Source: Chlorokybus atmophyticus (taxonomy: Eukaryota; Streptophyta; Chlorokybophyceae; Chlorokybales; Chlorokybaceae). From it: DNA of 61,691 bases. The number at the start of each line of letters is the position of its first letter. Position 1 is the stretch's first letter. The notes beneath the pieces are model-generated. The model made no database searches. It was not told the origin of the DNA and worked only from the letters and a program-made list of their open reading frames with translations. A program made the translations under genes and the position numbers. The stretch is from contig RHPI01002368.1 in assembly GCA_009103225.1 (NCBI GenBank), forward strand, positions 77,150 through 138,840, in the 5' to 3' direction. Shown piece after piece: positions 23,801-33,856 of the stretch.

Positions 23801-26800
23801 GCACTCCAAGAGACATCCTTCAAAGACCTCCGGCATCCTTGGACTGAGCTGTTTTCACGACCTTCCATATTGGCTACCGTTACAAAAATCTGTCAAAGGT
23901 CATGTGGTTGGCCCTATGCACATTTTTGCCAACCTGGCAACCAACTTTGCAAATCTCCTAGCTGGCTTGCGCGACAGCATCGAATCACGAGAAAATCTGC
24001 AGCAGCAAGGCCGCATGCCTGCACTCTGGCTAGAGGTACGTATGTAGTCCGCCTCGTTGACATGTGCCATAGTTGGATTTAACTAAGGACTTGAACCTAT
24101 GTGCTGCAGACAGAGATGAAGATGAAGGATGGAAAGGAAGTCGCAGTCAAGGTAAAACCCCAGGCTCCATGGACAATCACAGATGTAGGACTGGTTGAGC
24201 AATTGCTCTCCGGCGTGAGGGTTTCAAGCACTTTCGGCTCGAAACTGCAGTCTTTCACAAAGCATTTAGGTGAGATAGCCGTTATATGTTTTGTGTTTAC
24301 GCTAAAGCAATGATTCTCCATGCATGGACAACTTTTGACATGGAGCATGCAGGCTCGATGAAATCGCACGACAAGCACAACTTATGGTCGGTCGTTTTTC
24401 AGTACGTGCTGCGCTCTGCACACGACATTGGAGAAGATCAGAAGAGAACCATCTTCAAACTATGCGACATCTATCAACGGCTGACTGCATTGGAAGTAAA
24501 GCAGTCACACCTCGAAGAATTGAAGGTTGGCTTTAATAACACTTTACTCTGCATGCCCAGCTCATATGGCATGCATAGCTTATTACTTAGTGCAGGTGCT
24601 AGTGCATGAGGCACAGTCTGAAGTGGAGCTGTTCTTCCCGCGAACTTCTTTCACAATGATGCTGCACCTCCTTGGCCATCTACCAGAGCAGTGCATGTGG
24701 CTTGGTCCGACGCGTGACCACTGGGAGTGGGCACATGAACGCTTTATGCAGTGGGTGAAGCGCATGATATTTGCAAGGCAGCATGTGGAAGCAAGCATCT
24801 GCAAAAGGCAAGTTTTGTGTGAGCCCACTGAGAGTTACGTGCAAACTTTCCACATTGTTTGCCTTGTTCAAGTGCCAGTTGCATCTGCAGATACTCTATC
24901 CAGCTCATGCTGAACACTTACATGGACACCTTGAAGCGACTTTTCTCCGACATCAGTTTGCGATCGGGCAAGCAACGAGATGATGACGACTATGTGCTCT
25001 GCGGACGGAGACACCGTATTGAGGTTGGGGATAAAGATAGTAAGACAAGGCAGGAGCTCGAGTGGTGGTTGGCTGAGAATGACGATGAATACAGGCTGTT
25101 AAAAGAGTAAGTTGCTTTGGGAGTTGCTGTTTTGTACGTGATGTCCAACGCGCAGACAGTATGATTTATTTATGGGTTGCTGCTACACAGAGAGTTCAGT
25201 CGGGAGGTGAACAAACGCAGGATGGCAAGGGAAAGGGCTCAAAAACAAGGACATGTCGTGGCAAAGGACATGGAGCATATGACTGAGCTGCATCACTGGC
25301 GTGGACCTGCTAGGGAGCTTACAAAGCACGAGATGGAGCTGTTGAGCGGTCCAATCTTTCCAAAGTACATCAAGCGATACTTCAGAGCACGCTACAAGGA
25401 CATCGGTCAGTTCAGAGCAGAGGAAATGGAGAAGAAACTCCGCACCATGGACTGTGGCGTGTTTACCGTTGGGCGTGACTCAGATGACCCAACCAAGAAG
25501 ATCCATTGGTATGGCAGGGTGCAATCTTTTGATGTTGTGGTGATAGCTGGTCGGGAGCACCAGCTGCTCAGAGCTAGGTGGTACATGAGCAACCAAGTCC
25601 AGCACAGTGGAGGATTTGCAATCCTAAGAAAAGACAAGCCCCGCTTTGCAGAACAAACCTACCTTGATTGCAACCTGGTAAGTGGCTGTGTTGCAATCGT
25701 TTTGGCGTGTGCTTGGTGTGATGATAGTAAATTGAAATAGTAGTTTGAAAATGGCTGATGAATATTTTTTTCCTTCTTGCTGGCAGGTCAAGGGCCAGTG
25801 GTTTGAGGGAATTGATCCCCATGACAACAAAGTAACAGTAGTGCTTGTTAAAGACATGCGCAGTCTCATGCGTCGAGGCATGCACCGGGACACTCCGGTA
25901 AGAGGAGAGTTAACAACGTTGTCCATTAGAATCTGGATGTCCTCATATATCCTGGGTTTTTGCATCACATACAGCCATCTTGTGTAATTGGTGCAGGGTG
26001 CCCAAAGCGAAACCAATAGCGCCTCGAGCGAGGTGTCATGGACCACACGCCGCGACTGGCATTTTGAGTACAAGAGGTACTGTTTGCGATTGTGATGCCT
26101 CATATCCCTACTGTGAGACTGTAGACCTGGCCACTGAACCTTTGTTCACAGGATGAGACCGAGACTGGAGCTGGATGCGTTGGAACATCGGGAACATGAA
26201 GACTACTGCTTTGTCTGCAAGGATGGGGGCACCATATCTGGCTGCGATGTGGAAGGTTGCTGGAAAAGCTACCACGCGCACTGTGTCTCTATGCCACCTG
26301 TGGAGGATGAATATTGGGAGTGCCCAAGGCATGAGTAAGTGGACTTCATTGCAGCAAATGCTTGGCATCTTGTTGTGAGGAACTTCACTCCTAGAACCAT
26401 CATCACTTGTACTGAACCAAAACACAGGTGCCATGTGAGGAACTGCAACGAAGCAGCTTTTCAAGTCTGCGAGACGTGTCCAAACAGCCTCTGTCAACGG
26501 CACGCTGTGGGTAGCATGGTTGAGGTTACGTGCTCGCGATGCACTGCGTACGAAGAAGGTGGTGCTCCAGCGCAGCTCCCAAGGGAGAGCCTTGCTCGTC
26601 GTTCTCTGCCGGGCAATTGCGGTAGGGTTTCACAACCTGTGCAGAGTGGGGTTCAACACGTTGAAGAGAGTGGGGATGAGGCTAACAATGGTAAGCTGCT
26701 GTGTGCTTGAGCTTGTTGATTTGCGTTGTGGTTCTTGCCCAATTGAACCATTTATGGCTGCAGAGGCAGTCACGATGGAAGTTGACGAAGAAGACAAAGA

Positions 26801-28027
26801 GGGCTGTAATCAGCAACCCACGACGGCTGCGGCAATTGTGGACCTCGTGGGCAGCGATGATGATATCATGGTGCTGGACGATCCAGTCAGCAACCCGCAG
26901 CCGTCAACACCGCAGCCACTGTTCATTTACCCTAGTGCAAGTGCACGTGATGCGGTGCCAGTGCTTGAAACGGACAGGAGGTTGCTGGATGGCAGACAAG
27001 AGCTCAATGACACCATCCTCCACTTCTTTTGCAGGTATGTGATTTGTTGCGTCTGTGTTATTCGTGTATCTCATATGTACGTGGGATGCACATGCAGATA
27101 CAAGGAAGAGGAAATCTTAGGCAGAGCAGATGGCATTCAGGTGAAGCTGTTCCACCCGCATTTCTACACCAAGATCGTGCGCTGCCATAGACAAAATGAC
27201 TGGCACACGAGCAATCACAGGATAGACAGGTGGGAGAGTGATCCGTTTGCCAAGGACTTGCTGGGAGTGATTGTCAACCCAGACACGCGGTGAGAATAAG
27301 CGCCAAGAATATCTTGCTGAATTGCTGCTGTATTTGCAAACTGGAATTATTTTGATTGTTCACAGGACTCACTGGAGTCTGCTGCTTGTGTGCAATCCTG
27401 GAGGCCAACTTGGAAGTGACACGCCGCCTTTACTCGTCCATCTCGACTCCCTTGGCCTGCATCGCAACGTTGATGGACCTATGCGCGCTTACCTTGACTA
27501 CATGTGGGGCAGAAAGCATGGAAGTGACTCACAACAACGGTTCTCTCCCGAAAACGTACAGCTTCTTGTACCACAGGTAGCACACGTTGCATTGCACTAG
27601 TGATGAGTTTGCATGCATTCTGTCACAAGCACTGATTCAATGCATGCACATGCATTTGGTTTGCAAGCATTGACACATGTTTGTGCAGGTCCCTCAGCAG
27701 AAGGATGGAGTTGCGTGCGGGTTGTTTGTCATGCTTTATCTTGACAAGTTTATAGATGGGGTACAAGCTGGTCCAATTGACCCAAACGCACGGATATTTC
27801 AACAGGTACAGTTCATGCATGTGCACTGCAATGTTTACAAGTGGAAGGTGCTTCAATGGCACTGTCGTGTAGGCCGACACGTGCTTAGTAACCACATGTT
27901 ATTGCTGTGTGGTTGTGTGCAGATGCAAAGGAGTTGGTTTCATCCTCAAGTGGCAGACAGGTTGAGAAGACGATTGCGAACACTCATGAACAGTATGTTA
28001 GCGCAGCAAAGACATGAGTTGAGCTAG
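20856..28027 (+). CDS. CACTA transposase Tnp2 with DUF4218, DUF4216, PHD finger and C-terminal Ulp1 protease
   Basis: About 24 exons (20856-21075, 21149-21277, 21365-~21954, 22029-22195, 22273-22446, 22805-22921, 23036-23173, 23275-23355, 23475-23691, 23765-24035, 24110-24269, 24353-24525, 24596-24807, 24891-25106, 25191-25677, 25787-25897, 25997-26076, 26152-26333, 26428-26691, 26764-27034, 27098-27289, 27366-27576, 27689-27805, 27923-28027), roughly 1,600 codons, TAG stop. Order: Cys-rich N-terminus; Tnp2 core (LLRGILLPKENKMPGS, VRLAMFIDGMSPF, RRYLPDDHPYR, CFHDLPYW, MKSHD); DUF4218 (FFPRTSFTMMLHLLGHLPEQ); DUF4216-like (IHWYGRVQSFDVVVI); PHD finger (CFVCKDGG...CPRHE) and a second Cys/His cluster; a SUMO-interacting-like acidic motif (IVDLVGSDDDIMVLDD); Ulp1/C48 with His 27,370, Asp 27,445, Gln and Cys 27,716 (DGVACGLF). 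One intron (24,808-24,890) is GC-AG. The usual DxMH Asp reads Gly (VVGPMH), and the 21.6-21.8 kb duplication shifts frame. Two genes rather than one cannot be excluded. Confidence 0.88.
21562..21840. repeat. Tandem duplication with N inside transposase exon 3
   Basis: 21,562-21,694 and 21,707-21,840 are near identical; an N at 21,694 marks the junction and one extra base in the second copy shifts the frame. It could be an assembly join of a collapsed or mis-ordered repeat rather than biology. Confidence 0.85.
22505..22795 (-). repeat. Minisatellite array C, about five copies, inverted relative to A and B
   Basis: Units near 22,509, 22,570, 22,631, 22,691 and 22,759 read GCTGGGGC or GCTGAGGC, then GTAAGACCTC[G/A]GTG. 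This is the reverse complement of the array B core. The array fills most of the intron between transposase exons 5 and 6 (22,447-22,804). Confidence 0.92.
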
Positions 28028-28179
28028 TAGTAGCAGGTGGTGTGTAGCATAGCAATGCTGTAGTCCATATCAGAGCTGTCCCCCACCATCAACTCAAACC
28101 AGCTGTGTAGAATTGCTGAGCAACTCTGGCTTTGACATATACTAGACTGTATATTAGAATTAGCAGTGCAATCTACTTG

Positions 28180-28766
28180 GTTTTCAATCACATTCGGGAC
28201 TTGGCCAAAATGAGAGTATATGTTTATTCGTGTGGGGTTGAATATTCACTCACAGCTAGGAGTTACTGCACAACGTATTGCTTGGTTTTGGAATGGTGTT
28301 GAAAATTCACTCAAAGCTAGGACTTAGTGTGAATCGTATTGCGTAGTTTTAGATGGGTGTTGAATGTTCACTCACATCTGTGGCATGAAACTGATGAAGG
28401 TTATGAATATACATGTGTGACAAGCTGATCAATTGATTATTCACGGGCAGTTGGGACTTGGTGAGTTTAAGCTGTCTGTTATAGCCACAAGCTTATGCCC
28501 CTTCATGAATGTTCAGGCAATGTGTAGCTGAATATTTAGCAGAGCACATGCTGTGTCCATTCACAATTGCATGCCCTTGAACATTCAATCGGTTTCAACT
28601 GAATATACGAGGTATATGGGTTTTGAAAGGTGGCATTGATTTATCGTGTGGATATTCACGCGATTTATAGGTGAATGTCGCGATTTCGTTTTGGCAGGGA
28701 TTGCACAAAATGTACGAAAACACTTGAATATTCACTCGATAAAAAGCTGAGACGGTAAATCCAACG
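28180..28766 (+). promoter_or_regulatory. Right subterminal repeat zone
   Basis: Repeated GAATATTCACTC / GATTATTCAC motifs (near 28,245, 28,303, 28,364, 28,434, 28,653, 28,725, 28,767), the same family as at the left end. A TnpA-type binding zone is inferred. Confidence 0.7.
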
Positions 28767-28825
28767 ATTATTCAGTGCGTTTGCCATGAATTTTCAAAAA
28801 TTCGGGGGTCTCATAATTACCGGTG
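28767..28825 (-). repeat. Right terminal inverted repeat of large CACTA element
   Basis: Ends ...AATTACCGGTG; its reverse complement begins CACCGGTAATT and pairs with 6,428-6,486. The TAA target duplication follows at 28,826-28,828. Confidence 0.88.
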
Positions 28826-29360
28826 TAATCGGGGCTATTTTGGGAGTTGTGTGGAGTGGAGAAGGACTAGTGGAAGGAGTGGGCATCCATGTGGCAGTCA
28901 AAGAGCTGGTCATGGAAACGGTCTACTCATCATTAAAGGCGTGGATTAGAGGTGGAGCTGGAGGAGAGCAAGTCCAAGTAGCTTTGACCATGTTCTAGTG
29001 TGCATTTTTAATTGGTTGTGCTAGATAAAGACATGTGTCATTGACTTGTTCATTGTACAAGTAGTGTGATCCAACAGATATAGCTATCCAATCAGCAAGT
29101 TACCATACCATACCAAGTTGCAAGTGCCATACAAGTGCCATAACGCTAGTGCAATACATCTTCTTGTGTTGTATGCGATTGGTGCCTTAGCTGAGACTGT
29201 TGTTGAGAGTGTGTGACACTAGCACATACCATCGTGCCCTGCTCAACAAGGAAATCTACAAGAAGGACGCGGACGTCATCATCACCCTCGTGTAGCTTGT
29301 TCACCATACATGTAGCTAGACATGCTAGTGTGTAAGTTACGGGAGCATACATTGCATGAA
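28826..29360 (+). repeat. Right part of 760-bp repeat unit, copy 1
   Basis: Continues the unit broken at 6,427. It matches 29,701-30,220 (shared blocks such as GGAGTGGGCATCCATGTGGC and GCATACCATCGTGCCCTGCT in copy 2). No coding function is assigned. Confidence 0.9.
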
Positions 29361-29465
29361 GTTGCAGTGTTGTGTATGAGTAGCAGCATGGTGGACATGT
29401 GCTGGTGGGTGCATTGAGGTAACATGGCAGTCAAGGAGACGTGGCGCTACAGCTGTCATGCTGGT

Positions 29466-30225
29466 GAAGGTCTTGAGCTAGGTTGTTGCGGGATATGACT
29501 ACATGCAGGGCAATAACAGACTGTGGGCTGGTTGTAGGCATGAGGTAGTTAGATATGCTTGTAAGAGCATATATAGACAATGATGTCTGTTGGGTTCAAT
29601 GATGGGAAGGTAGATGAGGAAGTTATTGAGTGGGGGGAAGTGCATTTGGCGAGTTACAATCAATGTAACCGGACATCAGCGGACCCAGATTTGATGTGTG
29701 TAATCGGGGCTATTTCCGGAGTTGTAAGTGGAGAAGGACTGGTGGAAGGAGTGGGCATCCATGTGGCAGTCAAGAGCTGGTCATGGAGACGATCTACTAT
29801 TATTGAAGGCGTGGATCAGAGCTGGAGCTGGAGGAGAGCAAGTCCAAGTGGCTTTGACTATGGTCTAGTGCATACCTGGTTGGTTGTGCTAGATTCGGAC
29901 ATGAGAGTTGTGTTGTTGACTTGTTCATTGTATGAGTAGTGTGAGAACAGATGTAGCTATCTGGTCAGCAAGTTACCATACCAAGTTACAAGTGCCATAC
30001 ATGTGCCACTAGTGCAATACATCTTTGTGTGTTGTATGCAATTGGTGCCTTAGCTGAGACTGTTGTTGTGTGAGTGTGTGACACTGGCGCATACCATCGT
30101 GCCCTGCTCAGCAAGTACATCTACAAGAAGGAGGTCATCATCATCATCACCCTCGTTTAGACTGTTCACTACACATGTAGCTAGACATGGTAGTGTATAA
30201 GTAAAAGGAGCATATATTAAAGCCT
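29466..30225 (+). repeat. 760-bp repeat unit, copy 2 (uninterrupted)
   Basis: Contiguous version of the unit, giving the pre-insertion state of the CACTA target (single TAA at 29,701-29,703). It could be a long terminal repeat or other dispersed repeat; no internal TE coding sequence adjoins it. Confidence 0.9.
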
Positions 30226-31240
30226 TCTCATGCTTCTTTCACCAGTCATGCAGCTCCACCTTTAACACCACCGTAATGGTCCAACAACATCTTCATCCTT
30301 CATGTCATTGTTGTCCAAATCCAAAGGCTCCACGGTACACTTGTCGTAGTTGGTTGCCATCTTCCAGGACTCACCCAACCTCATCAGACTCAGCTAGCAC
30401 TCGCTGAGCCTACTACCGCTATCACGCCTCCAGACACTTGCTTGACCAGCGTAGTGTGGGCCCATAACCTGTTAAGATTCGGACAAGCTACTACACATGC
30501 AAGGAGCTGGTGCAAGCATGAGAACAAGCATGCTCACGCGACATCTTGAGCATGCACATAAGGTTGATTAAAAAGGCTTTTCAAGGATTACATCAAAGTA
30601 ATACCGCGGGCTTTTATACCCGCCAGTCACACACCTGTCTACTTTAGGCGTCACCACAACTTCTACACTTAACCAACTCCTGCACTCCAAGTTGCGCCAC
30701 GTAGCTACATTTAAGAGCTTTCCAACAAGCCCTGCCACGCGGCATATAATGACGCAACTACGAAGTTACAAGACTTCTACCGCTACGCCCAGAACCTTCA
30801 AGACTCGAGATCATGTCTGCGCCTGGACCATCTCAATTGAAGTCCGCGCCTGGACCCTTCTCGACTGGAACCTTCTCGCGCCTGAATCTTCTCGCGCTTA
30901 TTTTCATTCATGGGGCAAGCTGACCGGATACAAGAATATTTTCAACAGAATTGCACTGCGTGATCTACCCTCCATTTGCCGTAATAAGCATGTATGCTGC
31001 ACAAACATCCAAACAACGCTTAAAGGCTTGGAAAAACTTCTTACATACAAGCGTTTAACTATACCAACGACCCTACTGGTACAAGCACAGTTACGGGTGC
31101 GGCTACATGTATCGCCGTGTGAGCAACTGCTGTTGCAATACCGTTTGCTTGAGGCTATTAAGGTGATAATGAATGTGCTTAAAATATGCCCTGCACACCG
31201 TGTCCCACGTGCAGTGCTTGGGCAATTAGTAGTCCTTATA
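30226..31240. other. Spacer with a diverged repeat, no supported gene
   Basis: About 30,590-30,770 resembles 36,230-36,400 (shared GCGGGCTTT, GCCAG, CCACGTAGC/CCACATAGC, AAGAGCTTT). A 189-codon open frame covers part of it, but it shows no domain and overlaps the repeat. Confidence 0.4.
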
Positions 31241-31259
31241 GACACTGGTTTCTATTGGT

Positions 31260-33856
31260 GATGGGGAGGGCTCTTGCAATGCAGCGGTGGAGCCTTCCGA
31301 CGAGAAGGTGATGGCTTCTGATGGGGGGGAGGCCTGTGGTGAATCGGAGGAGGCTTATGATGCGGAGGGGGCCTGTGGTGAGGGGGGAAAGGCCTATGGT
31401 GAGGAGGGGACTGGTGGGGAGTTGGCTTGCAATGGGGGGGAGGGGCCCTCTGGTGGGGGGGAGGGGGCGTGTGGTGAGGAGGGGACAAGTGGGGAGTTGG
31501 CTTGTGCGAGCGAGAGGGGCCCTATGGTGAGGAGGGGACTGGTGGGGAGTTGGCTTGTCGTGCGGGGGAGGGGGCCTATGGTGCGGGGGAGGGGGACGAT
31601 GGTAAGGAGGAGGGGACTGCTGGGGAGTTGGCTTGTGGTGCGGGGGAGGGGGCCTGGGCTGAGGAGGAGGGGGCGGATGCGGTGGAGACGGAGAGGGAGG
31701 AGGAGGTGGAGGGGGCGGAGAGGGAGGAGGAGGTGAAGGTGAAGGCATAAGCTGACTCCAACCTGGCTGTACGGGCCAGCTCATTTGAAAATTTATCTGG
31801 CAGAAGCTGTTGGAGCGCAGTATGCGCATATAGCTGTCCTCTCCCCACCAAGTGCCCCATTGGTTTTAGTTAAGTCGGTAAGGTAAGCCACTTGACTGAT
31901 TAGTGCCGAAGCCGACAACGTAAACCGCATGGTTAAGGTCACCAATCTGACAATCATTGTCGCCGATGTACACGCCACTGGCATGATATTGCAAGCTGTC
32001 CGTCACTCTTATTGTAATACTTGTTGGCTGCTTGCACACGGACTGCGCACACCGCAAGTGGCGACAGCGCCCAAACACCCAATATGACGTGTGCCACAGT
32101 AGCAATGTCACTAGCCAACCAGGGAGCGCTACTTAGTCAACAACAACACGCAAAGGTGTGGCAAACCTGTAACAAGAAGTCACCCGAAAAGACCCCGGGG
32201 AAGATATTACTAAAATAACTGTTGTATAACTAAAATCCCAAAATACTAACAAAGTTAGAGTGGGTCTCACAAGCGCCTATCAGAGTAATAGGCAAGTTAC
32301 TAGCGGTCTTCTCTAATCCAATGAGTAATTTGGTAGACATCATGTACGACCGGCTGAGGGGTTGTTTGAGGGGAACGGAATTGGTACCTTGCTGTGCCAC
32401 GTATGGGTAGCTGTCCTCCTTAGCCAAACCGCCATTTACGAGCATCCATTGGTAGGTACCACAATCAGACTCACCATGGCAACCATTTGTCAAAAAGAAG
32501 TTGTCGTAGTCTACCAACTGCTATTCCCTGAGAGACACGAGCTCCTCTGTGGTATTAAAGTTGATGGCTTTGACTGCTCCCATCGCCGCCAAGGCCCAGC
32601 AGCTTCCACACTGAAAAAGAGTTGCATATGAAGGTAAGCTACACATCACACATCAGAAGAGAATATGCCCACGCAGCCGTGCACAGACAAATGCATGCGA
32701 ACAACACGTATGCACGTACACGTGCCTCTTCCTAGCCCGTGACAGTAGTAACGGCGCCATATTAACACCAGTTCATCCCGTCAGGGGTAGGGCATATACC
32801 ATAGTATATTAGTAGTCGGCGGGCAGCTCGACCATATTGATGACCTGCAAATGACATTTGTCAAATGAATGTCCCATAAATGTTATCCCACAATTAAAAA
32901 CGGAAGCATGCTGTACCTGTGCCCGAACACCCCCGGCTGCACGGGTAGCATTTGTGTTGATAGTATGGGTTCCCACTCATGCGTCCAGAGGCTTGGGTGG
33001 AGGGAAGCATGCATGTCTGCACGGGCCTTTACGAGCAAGCAACAACTGCACAAAAACAAGACTGCACAGGTCTAACCCTTAGCAGTTATGAAACACAGGA
33101 CGCTTAAGACTTGACACTCGAGATACACTTGATAGCACTGCTGAGCAGCAGTCACAACAGCAGTAGCACAAAATGTTGCAACTGCTCACCCAATACGAGG
33201 CATTCGCGCTCTGGTTGTGCTTCATCACGCGCTCCACCGACCACTTCCATGTGGTAAATACTGCTTTGCGCTCCCGTTGACCATAAGGCATGCCATTAGC
33301 AGCACACAAACATCACCACCAGCTAAAGCAGTGCACTTGGCACGCAAGCGTGCAGATGTTATACGCACGTGCACACCAATCTGCAAGCGAGCACCATCCA
33401 CCATAGTGCACCACTGTGGCAGTTGCTACACCAAGTTGCATACCTCAACGCTGGCATACGATTTGCCGTACTTTACGCACTAGGTGGCAAAAGATTCCTC
33501 TGAGTTGGCCTGTCAAGGGACAGTAGACAGAATAACAATTTAGGGTCTTGCCATGCGACTTTGATATGCATGCTGCTGCTAGCATGCAGGTAGCTATGCC
33601 GTGCATGTTGCAAGCCTGCACGCTCGCAGGCATGCCTCTGCGCCATGCATAAGCAACAATGACAACGACAGTTGCAAGCCGGCAGTTGCATGCACAGTGT
33701 CACCGTCACTCGAGCCTTAATGGCATAGCGGAGGGCTTGGATGCGGCCTTCGTGGAAGGAGGGCGCCGTTGCGGCGCACGCGGACGGCGCCACCTAGCAA
33801 ATTGCTGCTACCACTAAGGCGGCCAGCAGCACGGGCACTGGCTTGGCCGCCGTCAT
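31260..33856 (-). pseudogene. Papain-like (C1A) cysteine protease with Pro-rich tail, six in-frame TAA/TAG
   Basis: Minus-strand order: signal peptide from ATG 33,856 (AAKPVPVLLAALVVAA); I29 prodomain in two exons (33,509-33,444, CVKYGKSYASVE; about 33,262-33,190, WSVERVMKHNQSANASYW); mature start (about 32,846-32,726, GMNWC-stop-YGAVTTVTG); exon from 32,610 with the catalytic Cys (CGSCWALAAMGAV, NGCHGESDCGTYQWM, EDSYPYVA); exon from about 32,058 with the catalytic His (LNHAVYVVGFG) and Asn (NQWGTWWGEDSYMR), followed by a long Pro/His-rich tail. In-frame stops occur in the signal peptide (33,796-33,794), prodomain (33,482-33,480), at 32,764-32,762, at 32,734-32,732 (aligned with the oxyanion-hole Gln), within the SLRE-stop-QLVD motif, and before NQWG. 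No frameshift is needed within these motifs. Papains are secreted or vacuolar proteases. Most likely a pseudogene; a reassigned code is the alternative. Confidence 0.7.

Larger units (their letters stand above)
6428..28825 (+). mobile_element. 22.4-kb CACTA/EnSpm DNA transposon carrying cargo genes
   Basis: The boundaries are set by three agreeing signals: imperfect 59-bp terminal inverted repeats beginning CATTGGTAATT / CACCGGTAATT, a 3-bp TAA target duplication, and an empty paralogous copy of the target at 29.7 kb. The interior encodes a Tnp2-type transposase with Ulp1 protease (20,856-28,027, plus), a DUF8039/TnpA-like gene (7,246-8,760, minus), an OTU/Gag-like gene (14,181-17,299, plus) and a Tudor plus C5-methyltransferase gene (18,820-20,565, minus). 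Both ends have subterminal zones dense in TTATTCAC/GAATATTCAC motifs, as is typical of CACTA elements. The length is large for the superfamily. In-frame TGAs, a frameshift and an altered DxMH motif suggest this copy is no longer fully active. Confidence 0.92.

Noticed and set aside
28010-28140. Reading TAGTAGTAGCAG after the Ulp1 exon as a poly-Gln continuation
   Set aside because: The Ulp1 domain is complete before the TAG, and the Gln-rich exons of the same element contain no UAR codons, which fits a standard code there.
30692-31261. 189-codon open frame on the plus strand
   Set aside because: No domain; overlaps a diverged repeat and has no splice or codon support.
31287-31750. Gly/Glu-rich plus-strand frames
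   Set aside because: Antisense of the Pro/His-rich tail of the papain-like gene.
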